Below, piece after piece: positions 31,424-37,771 of a stretch of DNA of 37,771 nucleotides. Position numbers and translations under genes: made by a program. This DNA is from Tyzzerella sp. (GTDB lineage: Bacteria; Bacillota; Clostridia; Lachnospirales; Lachnospiraceae), in the NCBI GenBank assembly GCA_017465565.1, contig JAFTWA010000049.1, positions 1-37,771 on the forward strand, read 5' to 3'. How positions within the stretch are numbered: the stretch's first letter is position 1; the number at the start of each line of letters is the position of its first letter. A model generated the notes under the pieces. That model saw only the letters and a program-made list of their open reading frames with translations, did no database searches and had not been told where the DNA came from.

Positions 31424-31469
31424 GTTACAAAATTTTTATAATTGTTACATAATTGTTACATATGTTACG
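31424..31469 (-). promoter_or_regulatory. WalR-like box and GTTACA repeats in the NlpC/P60 leader
   Basis: On the minus strand TGTAAC-AATTA-TGTAAC (31444-31460) matches the WalR consensus TGTWAH-N5-TGTWAH. A third CGTAAC lies at 31464-31469 and a fourth TGTAAC at 31424-31429. All lie downstream of the -10, in the transcribed leader, which suggests repression or a second promoter. Confidence 0.55.
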
Positions 31470-31475
31470 GTTGCA

Positions 31476-31504
31476 ATTATAACAAGTTGCAAATTATATG
31501 TCAA
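31476..31504 (-). promoter_or_regulatory. Consensus sigma-A promoter of the NlpC/P60 gene
   Basis: Minus strand TTGACA, exactly 17 bases, TATAAT: a full consensus match. TTGCAA occurs twice around the -10. Confidence 0.85.
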
Positions 31505-31534
31505 CATTTTTTAACATTTTTTAATAATTGTATC

Positions 31535-31562
31535 TTGACAAGTACAAAATATCATGTATAAT
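31535..31562 (+). promoter_or_regulatory. perR promoter
   Basis: TTGACA, 16 bases, TATAAT, 49 bases ahead of the perR start and divergent from the NlpC/P60 promoter. Confidence 0.75.
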
Positions 31563-31567
31563 ATAAT

Positions 31568-31586
31568 TATAGTAATCATTATTATT
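31568..31586. promoter_or_regulatory. Predicted PerR operator at the perR start site
   Basis: TAGTAA-TCA-TTATTA (31570-31584) sits at the expected +1 and matches 11 of 14 fixed positions of the Bacillus Per box TTATAAT-N-ATTATAA. The same motif occurs at 32049-32065 ahead of the rubrerythrin operon. Confidence 0.6.
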
Positions 31587-31610
31587 ATTAACTTTGAGAG
31601 GAGGATTCAT

Positions 31611-32000
31611 TTGAGTACATTAAAATATAGTAGACAAAGGGAATCCATCAAAGAATATCTTAATAGTTCTTGTGAACACCCAACTGCAGATATGGTTTAT
31701 ATGAGTGTAAGACAAGAGTTTCCTAATATCAGTTTAGGAACTGTATACCGGAATCTGAATCTGTTAGCGGATTTAGGAGAGGCAATTAAGATTACTACTC
31801 CAAACGGAGGAGATCGGTTTGATGGACGCACCGCTCCCCACTATCACTTCTGCTGCACAAAATGTGGGAATGTAATTGATTTAGATTTGAAAGAGCTTAC
31901 CCATGTGAATGAAGCAGCAAATGAGCATTTTGATGGAATTATTGAAAGTCATTCCATGATGTTTTATGGCACTTGTAGTGATTGTATAAATAATCAATAA
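31611..32000 (+). CDS. perR: PerR-like Fur family peroxide repressor
   Basis: A 129-residue Fur family regulator starting at TTG 31611, six bases behind GAGGAGG; the longer frame to 31554 is a hydrophobic run of the leader and unlikely. The winged helix is in HPTADMVYMSVRQEFPNISLGTVYRNLNLL. The regulatory metal site keeps the Asp and His of PerR (DRFDG ... PHYHFCC) and the later Asp (VIDLD). The structural zinc site has CTKC and CSDC. It lies directly ahead of the rubrerythrin/rubredoxin operon and shares an operator motif with it. Confidence 0.85.
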   Translation: MSTLKYSRQRESIKEYLNSSCEHPTADMVYMSVRQEFPNISLGTVYRNLNLLADLGEAIKITTPNGGDRFDGRTAPHYHFCCTKCGNVIDLDLKELTHVNEAANEHFDGIIESHSMMFYGTCSDCINNQ

Positions 32001-32015
32001 ATTTAAAGAAAGTAA

Positions 32016-32044
32016 TTGACAATCTCATATAAGTATGCTAAATT
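32016..32044 (+). promoter_or_regulatory. Rubrerythrin operon promoter
   Basis: TTGACA, 17 bases, TAAATT. The palindromic operator starts a few bases downstream. Confidence 0.65.
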
Positions 32045-32048
32045 AATA

Positions 32049-32065
32049 TTAGTAACTATTACTAA
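32049..32065. promoter_or_regulatory. Predicted PerR operator of the rubrerythrin operon
   Basis: Perfect palindrome TTAGTAACTATTACTAA (7-bp arms, CTA centre) across the predicted transcription start. Matches the TAGTAA-N3-TTAYTA motif at the perR promoter. Confidence 0.65.
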
Positions 32066-32115
32066 TTTCAAAAGATAAAAAACAAAATAAATTTTATAAA
32101 AGGAGAGGAAATAAT

Positions 32116-32658
32116 ATGAAGAAATTTGTTTGTTCAGTATGTGGTTATGTTCATGAAGGAGATTCTGCACCAGAAAGATGCCCTCAATGTAGAGTGCCAG
32201 CAGAAAAATTCAAAGAACAAAAAGGTGAAAGAGAATGGGCAGCAGAACACGTAGTTGGTGTTGCTCAGGGCGTTAGAGAAGACATTATCATGGACCTTAG
32301 AGCAAACTTTGAAGGCGAATGCTCAGAAGTTGGTATGTATTTAGCAATGGCTAGAGTAGCTCACAGAGAAGGATACCCAGAAATCGGTTTATACTGGGAA
32401 AAAGCAGCTTGGGAAGAAGCTGAACACGCAGCAAAATTTGCTGAATTATTAGGTGAAGTTGTTACAGACAGCACAAAGAAGAATCTTGAACTCCGTGTAG
32501 ACGCTGAAAACGGTGCTACAGCAGGTAAATTTGACCTTGCAAAACGTGCAAAAGAACTTGGACTCGATGCAATTCATGATACAGTTCATGAAATGGCTAG
32601 AGATGAAGCAAGACACGGAAAAGCATTCGAAGGTCTTCTTAAGAGATACTTCGCATAA
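32116..32658 (+). CDS. Reverse rubrerythrin (NADH-linked peroxidase)
   Basis: A 180-residue protein with the rubredoxin iron centre at the N-terminus (CSVCGY ... CPQC, residues 6-25) and the diiron ferritin-like four-helix part behind it, with [19 protein letters not shown] and DEARHGKAF carrying the Glu and His ligands. This order is reversed from classical rubrerythrin; such proteins remove hydrogen peroxide in clostridia. AGGAGAGG precedes the ATG. First gene of the operon, codon use suggests high expression. Confidence 0.92.
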   Translation: MKKFVCSVCGYVHEGDSAPERCPQCRVPAEKFKEQKGEREWAAEHVVGVAQGVREDIIMDLRANFEGECSEVGMYLAMARVAHREGYPEIGLYWEKAAWEEAEHAAKFAELLGEVVTDSTKKNLELRVDAENGATAGKFDLAKRAKELGLDAIHDTVHEMARDEARHGKAFEGLLKRYFA

Positions 32659-32684
32659 TTATATATAGAAAGGAAGTAAAGACT

Positions 32685-32837
32685 ATGAAATATATTTGCC
32701 CTTGCGGTTATGAATACGACCCAGTAGTTGGAGATCCAGATAACGGTATCGCTCCAGGTACAGCCTGGGAAGATGTTCCAGAAGATTTCCTTTGTCCAAT
32801 CTGTGGATTAGGAAAAGAAGTTTTCGAAGAAGCATAA
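32685..32837 (+). CDS. Rubredoxin with C-x-C first iron ligand pair
   Basis: A 50-residue rubredoxin, electron carrier for the rubrerythrins. Its body is standard ([22 protein letters not shown], then CPICGLGKE), but the first ligand pair reads ICPCGY, one residue shorter than the usual CxxCGY. The bases (tgc cct tgc ggt) show this directly. AGGAAG lies before the ATG. It sits 26 bases behind the reverse rubrerythrin and is in the same transcript. Confidence 0.92.
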   Translation: MKYICPCGYEYDPVVGDPDNGIAPGTAWEDVPEDFLCPICGLGKEVFEEA

Positions 32838-32848
32838 TATGATTTATT

Positions 32849-32890
32849 AAACTTCTACAAATTGGTAAAGGCTGATTTGTAGAAGTTTTA
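32849..32890 (+). terminator. Hairpin between rubredoxin and rubrerythrin genes
   Basis: A 14-bp perfect stem AAACTTCTACAAAT / ATTTGTAGAAGTTT with a 12-base loop, then a short T-run. It is an intrinsic terminator or an attenuator that lets part of the transcripts into the next gene; no clear separate promoter follows. Confidence 0.65.
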
Positions 32891-32921
32891 CAAAAGATAG
32901 TATTTTAAGGAGGATTTTACT

Positions 32922-33458
32922 ATGTCTAAATACGCAGGAACAAAAACAGAAAAGAATTTAATGGAAGCATTTGCAGGTGAGTCTCAAGCTCGTAACAAAT
33001 ATACATATTACGCATCAGCAGCTAGAAAAGCTGGTTTTGTACAAATGGCTAATATTTTTGAAGAAACAGCTAACCAAGAAAAAGAACATGCTAAAATGTG
33101 GTTCAAAGAGTTCCACGGAATTGGCAGTGTAGAAGCAAACTTAGTTGACGCTGCAGCTGGCGAAAACGAAGAATGGACAGAAATGTACGCTCGTATGGCT
33201 AGAGAAGCCAGAGAAGAAGGATTCGAAGAATTAGCAGTTAAATTTGAATTTGTTGCTAAGGTTGAGGCAGCTCACGAAAGACGTTACCTCAAATTATTAG
33301 AAAGCTACAGAAACGGAACAACATTCAAAGGCGATGCTCCTCTTGGATGGAAATGTAACAACTGTGGTTACATCCATGAAGGACCAGATGCTCCAGAAGT
33401 TTGTCCAGCATGTGCACATCCACAAGCTCACTTTGAAAGAAAAGTTGAAAATTACTAA
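32922..33458 (+). CDS. rbr: Rubrerythrin
   Basis: A 178-residue classical rubrerythrin: the N-terminal diiron helix bundle (AFAGESQARNKY, ETANQEKEHAK, EFVAKVEAAHERRY) then the C-terminal rubredoxin centre (CNNCGY ... CPAC, residues 145-163). It is a peroxidase in anaerobes. AAGGAGG lies seven bases before the ATG. It belongs with the reverse rubrerythrin and rubredoxin. Confidence 0.95.
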   Translation: MSKYAGTKTEKNLMEAFAGESQARNKYTYYASAARKAGFVQMANIFEETANQEKEHAKMWFKEFHGIGSVEANLVDAAAGENEEWTEMYARMAREAREEGFEELAVKFEFVAKVEAAHERRYLKLLESYRNGTTFKGDAPLGWKCNNCGYIHEGPDAPEVCPACAHPQAHFERKVENY

Positions 33459-33470
33459 GATGAATATGTT

Positions 33471-33504
33471 AAAAGATGCTGGTTTTTAGCCAGCATCTTT
33501 TTTT
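33471..33504. terminator. Bidirectional terminator between rubrerythrin and the kinase gene
   Basis: Stem AAAAGATGCTGG / CCAGCATCTTTT, T-runs on both strands. Confidence 0.9.
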
Positions 33505-33505
33505 A

Positions 33506-34339
33506 CTATTCATTTAATGCAGAAATTAATTTACAGATTACTGGTTCAAATTTTGCTCCATACCAGTGATTTTCTTCTGCTGCTGTTGCCTTAACGCATT
33601 CTGCTGTATAATCAGCTGCAATCTTAGCCGCATCATAAGCACTCTTTCCTCTTACGAATGCGCCCACAAATGCTGAAGCGTAGATATCGCCTGTTCCATG
33701 GCAGCTATTTGGCAAAAGAAGTTGTTCGTAATATGAGTACTGTCCATTTTCATAAACAACCACACCTGTTGTGCCTGGTTTATAAGATACACCTGTGAAA
33801 ACAATATTTTTACATCCCAACGCGGTTAATTTCTCGAGTATTTCATCAATATATGCTCTATCGTACTCTGTCTTGTATTCCATACCTGTGAGGAAACAAG
33901 CTTCTGTAAGGTTTGGCAAAATATAATCTGCTTTTCCACAAAGTCCTTTCATTGCTTCTACAAACTCTGCATCGAAACCGACATATAATTTTCCGTTGTC
34001 TGCCATGGCTGGGTCCACAACTTTCACGCAAGTATCAGAAGCAGTAGCGTTGAAAATATCTACCACATAATCAATTTGTTTTGTACTTCCCAAATACCCA
34101 GTATAAATAGCGTCAAATTTAATACCTTCTTTTACCCAATGGTCTTTAATTTTTGGCATATCTTCTGTCAAATCACGGAAGGTAAAGCCTGTAAATCCTC
34201 CAGTATGTGTAGAAAGCACTGCTGATGGAAGCACACAGGTTTCAATACCGCAAGCTGAAATAATAGGAAGTGCTACTGTGAGCGAACACTGACCCACACA
34301 GGAAATATCCTGAATTGTTAATATTTTTTTATATGACAT
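33506..34339 (-). CDS. Pyridoxal/pyridoxamine kinase
   Basis: A 277-residue ribokinase-family kinase that phosphorylates pyridoxal or pyridoxamine in B6 salvage. It starts with KKILTIQDISCVGQCSL; the catalytic GTGD lies in NSCHGTGDIYASAF, with the VDPAMADNGKLY substrate/ATP part in the middle. GAGGAG lies eight bases before the ATG. It follows a MocR-type regulator by 85 bases, a pairing that suggests control by the B6 supply. Confidence 0.9.
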   Translation of the reverse strand: MSYKKILTIQDISCVGQCSLTVALPIISACGIETCVLPSAVLSTHTGGFTGFTFRDLTEDMPKIKDHWVKEGIKFDAIYTGYLGSTKQIDYVVDIFNATASDTCVKVVDPAMADNGKLYVGFDAEFVEAMKGLCGKADYILPNLTEACFLTGMEYKTEYDRAYIDEILEKLTALGCKNIVFTGVSYKPGTTGVVVYENGQYSYYEQLLLPNSCHGTGDIYASAFVGAFVRGKSAYDAAKIAADYTAECVKATAAEENHWYGAKFEPVICKLISALNE

Positions 34340-34424
34340 AAAATCATCTCCTCATCTTCTTATCTCTGATAAGGTCTATCATACTCGTTTTTGGTATTAG
34401 TTAAATATCCAATTTTATATTTTT

Positions 34425-35534
34425 TTATATGACCAGATTCTTATTTGCCCTTCTTCTAGCACGGCGGACACGGTTAATGTGGCGTTCAAAATCGCCACTA
34501 TTAATCAACTCAGTCAAAACATATTGTTCAAATACTGGGACTGTGCATGAATAAAATCCAAGTTTATCTCTAAAGTTTTCCACCATTTGCTCTGGAAGCA
34601 CCATATACCCAATTCTCATGGATGGCGCAATTGTCTGAGAAAATGTATTTAAATAGACTACTTTTCCACTCTTATCAAGCGAAAATACTGTATCTTCATT
34701 CTTCTTAGACACCGTCATCTCCGAATCGTAATTGTCTTCTATAATATAACCGTCTCTTTTTTCAGCCCACCGCAAATACTCATGTCTTTTTGAGACACTT
34801 GCCGTAATACCACTTGGAAAACTGTTAAATGGTGTAATATGAAGCACGGTTGCATCTGTTCTCTCAAGTTCTCTGGTTCTGATACCATTTTTCCCCAATT
34901 CCAGCATATCACATTCAACACTGTTTGCCTCATAAACCCTTCTGATTTTATCATAAGAGGGATTTTCTAACGCAAATTTCCGCCGATTACCGAGAAGCTG
35001 CACGATAAGGCTGTAGAGATACTCTGCTCCTGAACCAATTACAATCTGCTCTGGTCGCACCGACATCCCGTTACTTCGCGCCAAATAATTAGCAATTGCC
35101 GTTCTTAATTCTGCACACCCACGATTCGGTGACTTTACTAAAATCTCCTCCCGATAATCTGCCAACACTTTACGCATTGTTTTCGAAAGTACCGAGAAAG
35201 GAAATTCGCATTTTACTCCATGAGCCGGTTTTGTATGGTATCTCTCTTGATGAGGCGACTCTGCCAAGGATAAGAAATCGCTCTCCTTGTAAATAACAAA
35301 GTAACCACTGCGTTGTCTCGATTCAATATAGCCTTCTTCACAAAGAATAGAATATGTGTGTTCAACGGTAATAACACTCACTCCTGTTTCCTCTGCAAAT
35401 AAACGTTTAGATGGAAGCTTCGCACCGTAAGGCAACACACCCTTCACAATATCGGCTCTTAGTTGTTCATATAACTGTAAATATGCAAACTTACTACTTT
35501 GTTCTTCGATATGGTATTTCATCTGGTTATACAT
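34425..35534 (-). CDS. MocR/PdxR-type regulator with degenerate aminotransferase domain
   Basis: A 369-residue fusion of a GntR-type winged helix (about 18-80, LPSKRLFAEETGVSVITVEHTY) and an aminotransferase fold I domain. The Asp and Tyr that hold PLP (EDNYDSE) remain, but the place of the Schiff-base lysine in the usual SK-T-x-AP motif is Gln (TFSQTIAPS, Q300). The protein stops about 100 residues earlier than full-length MocR proteins, so the C-terminal subdomain is absent. It may sense PLP or substrate without forming a covalent link. The start is either 35534 or the ATG at 35522, as AGGAG lies two or fourteen bases before them. Likely regulator of the adjacent B6 kinase. Confidence 0.82.
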   Translation of the reverse strand: MYNQMKYHIEEQSSKFAYLQLYEQLRADIVKGVLPYGAKLPSKRLFAEETGVSVITVEHTYSILCEEGYIESRQRSGYFVIYKESDFLSLAESPHQERYHTKPAHGVKCEFPFSVLSKTMRKVLADYREEILVKSPNRGCAELRTAIANYLARSNGMSVRPEQIVIGSGAEYLYSLIVQLLGNRRKFALENPSYDKIRRVYEANSVECDMLELGKNGIRTRELERTDATVLHITPFNSFPSGITASVSKRHEYLRWAEKRDGYIIEDNYDSEMTVSKKNEDTVFSLDKSGKVVYLNTFSQTIAPSMRIGYMVLPEQMVENFRDKLGFYSCTVPVFEQYVLTELINSGDFERHINRVRRARRRANKNLVI

Positions 35535-35611
35535 CTCCTCGCATTATCAACTGTTTTTATATTGTCAAAACCATTTTATTCTTTCTTAAGAAAATTGTAA
35601 ATAAAAAACAC

Positions 35612-35640
35612 TTGCATTTTTTGTATATTTGAAGTAGTAT
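35612..35640 (+). promoter_or_regulatory. TrhA gene promoter
   Basis: TTGCAT, 17 bases, TAGTAT. A perfect palindrome GTAGTTTTTAAAACTAC (35656-35672) lies a few bases past the expected start and may be an operator or leader hairpin. Confidence 0.55.
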
Positions 35641-35707
35641 ATGCATATATTAAATGTAGTTTTTAAAACTACTTGTCATGTTTTTGATATTTTAGGGAGG
35701 TAAATAT

Positions 35708-36361
35708 ATGAATAAAAGACATTTGAAGGATCCATGGAGTGCCATTACTCATTTTATCGGTATGCTGATGGCAATTTTCGCTGGAATTCCTCTATTAATA
35801 AAAGCAGCACAGGAACCAAGCAAGATATATATCGTATCCTTGTCAATTTATTTAGTCAGCATGATTTTATTATATGCAGCTAGTACCATTTATCATTCCT
35901 TGGATATTTCTGAGAAAGTAAATCAGAATTTAAAAAAATTTGATCATATGATGATTTCCGTGCTGATTGCAGGAACATATACTCCAGTTTGTCTGATTAC
36001 GTTAAAAGGAACACTTGGAATTGTACTTCTTGCTATCGTATGGAGTTTTGCAATTATCGGTATTATTATCAAAGCCTTCTGGGTAAATTGCCCGAAATGG
36101 TTTTCTTCCGTGTTATATATCGGAATGGGCTGGACCTGCGTGATAGCATTTACTAGATTATTGGACGCACTTTCACCAGCAGCATTTGGATGGCTTCTGG
36201 CTGGCGGAATCATTTATACAGTGGGCGGTGTGATTTATGCATTGAAGCTGCCTATCTTTAATAATAAGCATAAGAGCTTTGGTTCACATGAGATATTCCA
36301 CTTGTTTGTGATGGGTGGAAGCATTTGTCACTTTATTGTGATGTATGTATTCATATTATAA
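35708..36361 (+). CDS. trhA: TrhA / hemolysin III family membrane protein
   Basis: A 217-residue seven-helix membrane protein of the PAQR family (YqfA/hemolysin III). Conserved residues are visible in STIYHSL, FDHMMIS and SHEIFHLFVMGGSICHF, the likely zinc-binding His and Asp set. Members are proposed metal-dependent hydrolases or regulators of membrane fluidity; the haemolysin name is historic. GGGAGG lies before the ATG. Confidence 0.88.
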   Translation: MNKRHLKDPWSAITHFIGMLMAIFAGIPLLIKAAQEPSKIYIVSLSIYLVSMILLYAASTIYHSLDISEKVNQNLKKFDHMMISVLIAGTYTPVCLITLKGTLGIVLLAIVWSFAIIGIIIKAFWVNCPKWFSSVLYIGMGWTCVIAFTRLLDALSPAAFGWLLAGGIIYTVGGVIYALKLPIFNNKHKSFGSHEIFHLFVMGGSICHFIVMYVFIL

Positions 36362-36369
36362 TATAGAAG

Positions 36370-36405
36370 AAACTCATCCCCTAGCACATTGTCTAGGGGA
36401 TTCTT
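36370..36405 (+). terminator. Terminator behind trhA
   Basis: Stem ATCCCCTAG / CTAGGGGAT around an eight-base loop, with outer GAAGAA/TTCTTC pairing and a T-rich tail; works on both strands. Confidence 0.85.
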
Positions 36406-36412
36406 CTGTTTA

Positions 36413-37084
36413 TTATGAATTAATATAGGCATCGGTAAATCCTGCTGCTTTAACTTTCTTCAACATTGCTTCTGCATTTTTCTTTTCTTTATATGCTCCA
36501 ATTTGTACGCGATACCATTTATCTATTGGTGCTGTTATACTTGTAACAGATTCTTTGTATGTAATACCCAGATACTCTAAAATTGCTTTTGCATAAGCTA
36601 TACCGAACGCTTTTTGTTCTGCTACTGTGTCGCCAATTTGTTTGTCTGTTGCATGATCTAAAAAGAATGATTCAACTAATACTGCCGTCATAGCAGTTTC
36701 TCGAGTAAACATCAAATTGTTTGTCTTTAGTCCACGACTATTCTGACCAAGTTGTTTTGCATATTTTTCACAGAGACTAGCTAGTTTCCTGCCGTCTGCA
36801 TCTCCAGAGTAATAAAATGCTTCAAAACCATCTCCTCTGCCAGCGTTTGCATGAAATGATACTGCAATATCTGCACCAGATGCATTTGCTTCTTTTACTT
36901 CCTGTGCTACAGGGTCATTTTCATCTGTTGTACGTGAACATACAACTGTAATTCCATGTCTTACCAACTCACTTTGACATGCTAACATTGTTTGTAAATT
37001 GATATCCTTTTCTTTTAGACCGTTTGCTACTGCTCCGGGATCACTTCCACCGTGACCTGCTGATAAAAATACTTTCTTTGACAT
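36413..37084 (-). CDS. Phage-type N-acetylmuramoyl-L-alanine amidase with SPOR-like domain
   Basis: A 223-residue lysis enzyme. The amidase_3 domain starts at once (VFLSAGHGGSDPGA, then LKEKDINL, SFHANAG and VESFFLDH with zinc ligands and catalytic Glu), without a signal peptide, as in phage endolysins that leave through a holin. A C-terminal SPOR-like repeat (about 185-223, WYRVQIGAYKEKKNAEAMLKKVKAAGF) binds glycan. It follows the two small membrane-protein genes, giving a lysis module. Confidence 0.88.
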   Translation of the reverse strand: MSKKVFLSAGHGGSDPGAVANGLKEKDINLQTMLACQSELVRHGITVVCSRTTDENDPVAQEVKEANASGADIAVSFHANAGRGDGFEAFYYSGDADGRKLASLCEKYAKQLGQNSRGLKTNNLMFTRETAMTAVLVESFFLDHATDKQIGDTVAEQKAFGIAYAKAILEYLGITYKESVTSITAPIDKWYRVQIGAYKEKKNAEAMLKKVKAAGFTDAYINS

Positions 37085-37110
37085 AATGACTACCCCACTT
37101 TCTTAAAATA

Positions 37111-37131
37111 AAAAAAGAGCAAATTGCTCGC
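37111..37131 (-). terminator. Terminator between the coiled-coil gene and the amidase
   Basis: Minus strand GAGCAATTTGCTC followed by seven T. It lies inside the presumed lysis module, so it is a control point or a boundary. Confidence 0.55.
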
Positions 37132-37133
37132 TC

Positions 37134-37394
37134 TCAGTTGTTATGATATAAATCCATTTTAGTTTCGAGTTTTCCCACTCGAGTATCAAGTTTATCGATT
37201 GCTTCACTGTGCTTATCAAGTCGCTTGTTCTGTGTTGCATTGTCAGATGATAAATTATCAATCTTGTCATTTAATTTCTGAATTACTACTCGTAGGTCAT
37301 TAATTGGCTGAGTAAACTTCATAATAACTGCAATAAATGAGCCAAGAGTGATCACTACACTGACTGCAACTCCGATATATTGCATTTCTTCCAT
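37134..37394 (-). CDS. Phage membrane protein with coiled coil (XhlA-like plan)
   Basis: An 86-residue protein: one N-terminal transmembrane helix (YIGVAVSVVITLGSFIAVI), then a long heptad-repeat coiled coil (QKLNDKIDNLSSDNATQNKRL...). This plan is that of XhlA-like or spanin-like lysis accessories. The ATG at 37394 has GGTGGTGA before it. It stands next to the holin-like gene. Confidence 0.7.
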   Translation of the reverse strand: MEEMQYIGVAVSVVITLGSFIAVIMKFTQPINDLRVVIQKLNDKIDNLSSDNATQNKRLDKHSEAIDKLDTRVGKLETKMDLYHNN

Positions 37395-37406
37395 CAAAAT
37401 CACCAC

Positions 37407-37592
37407 CTAACTACCTGTTTTGGTAAACTGTACGCCGAAGTAAAAACCTACAATCATCGTATAAATTGACATAAACTTATCGCCATCAATCATACCTTCA
37501 ATTACTAGCACAATAAATGCAACTGTCAAAGTCAGTGTCATAATACTCTTAACATCGATTAGTTTAATCAGTCTTTCAATTAATTTGTTCAT
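37407..37592 (-). CDS. Holin-like small phage membrane protein
   Basis: A 61-residue protein with two hydrophobic helices (about 17-33 and 40-56) and the VKSIMTLTLTV / FYFGVQFTKTG pattern of small membrane proteins in clostridial prophages. GGAAAGAG lies before the ATG. Probable holin by size, topology and position before the coiled-coil protein and amidase genes. Confidence 0.65.
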   Translation of the reverse strand: MNKLIERLIKLIDVKSIMTLTLTVAFIVLVIEGMIDGDKFMSIYTMIVGFYFGVQFTKTGS

Positions 37593-37632
37593 CTTATCTC
37601 TTCCTTTCCTTGTATATAAGAGAAAATCTTAA

Positions 37633-37771
37633 TTAAATAGCAAATTAATAGATTATATAATCGAGAAGGGCACTTCTGGAATATGGAATTACCAAAAATG
37701 GAATAGCGGTTATGTGGAACTTGAAGGTGTACATATCGAAACATTAACTAATTACTCTTTATTTGATTATT
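37633..37771 (+). pseudogene. Headless fragment of a phage tail or minor structural protein
   Basis: An open frame on the plus strand from just after a TAA (37630-37632) to the window end. It reads IEKGTSGIWNYQKWNSG and resembles the C-terminal part of phage tail or minor structural proteins (as in VEQGTSGIWTYRKWNSG). No start codon or ribosome binding site is present, and it points away from the lysis genes, which normally follow tail genes on the same strand. Confidence 0.6.

Noticed and set aside
31554-31610. N-terminal extension of PerR (Ile-rich)
   Set aside because: It covers the promoter -10 and operator; the TTG at 31611 has GAGGAGG correctly placed.

Overview
The window looks like a chromosome segment of a spore-forming, anaerobic, low-to-moderate GC Firmicute, most likely a member of the Lachnospiraceae (class Clostridia). 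The reasons are gene content and style: a bofA/yaaL pair, a CwlD-type amidase and a GH18 cell-wall enzyme typical of spore formers; a rubrerythrin/reverse-rubrerythrin/rubredoxin cluster with a PerR-like repressor; a Gram-positive Tad/Flp pilus locus with DUF5702 and DUF6382 proteins; strong AGGAGG ribosome binding sites and several TTG/GTG starts. No rRNA, tRNA, intact insertion sequence or CRISPR array was seen. The assignment below family level is not supported.

Layout. Positions 1-922 are AT-rich and gene-free, with one strong minus-strand promoter. 971-5944 (minus) holds a nucleosidase (mtnN), a membrane protein, a CdaR/PucR-type regulator and an aconitase-family hydratase. 6098-6340 (plus) is a small TSCPD protein. 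6455-7348 (minus) is a Fic protein with three direct repeats, a possible attenuator and a small RNA-like leader upstream. 7690-9546 (minus) is the most unusual stretch: an anti-sigma factor, a small secreted DUF6147-like protein, two copies of an ECF-type promoter and two copies of a ~145-nt element closed by a 26-bp stem with compensatory changes. The cognate ECF sigma factor lies at 10773-11330, separated from its anti-sigma gene by an oppositely oriented murG. Then come a HIT protein, an orphan soluble histidine kinase and a rhomboid protease, the last two overlapping tail to tail.

13197-21220 (minus) is one long Tad pilus operon: TadZ, TadA, TadB, TadC, Flp1 pilin, DUF5702 (TadG-like), a TadE-like protein with a duplicated Tyr-His/Cys motif, prepilin peptidase, a second TadE and a DUF6382 protein. 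21388-21911 carries bofA and yaaL divergently. 21995-27027 (minus) runs GH18 enzyme, CwlD amidase, a Sua5-LMW phosphatase fusion, rpiB and a dCMP deaminase. 27131-30041 has a small unknown gene, mecA, a DUF1858 protein and mltG, bracketed by two clusters of DnaA boxes (27739-27801 and 30257-30353) although no dnaA is present.

30430-33458 contains a secreted NlpC/P60 hydrolase with a WalR-like box in its leader, then perR and the peroxide/oxygen defence genes. A shared palindrome TAGTAA-N3-TTAYTA lies at the predicted +1 of both perR and the rubrerythrin operon. 33506-35534 (minus) is a pyridoxal/pyridoxamine kinase with a MocR-type regulator that has lost the PLP lysine; 35708-36361 is a TrhA/hemolysin III protein. 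The right end (36413-37771) is a prophage remnant edge: lysis amidase, a coiled-coil membrane protein, a holin-like protein and a headless tail-protein fragment on the other strand.
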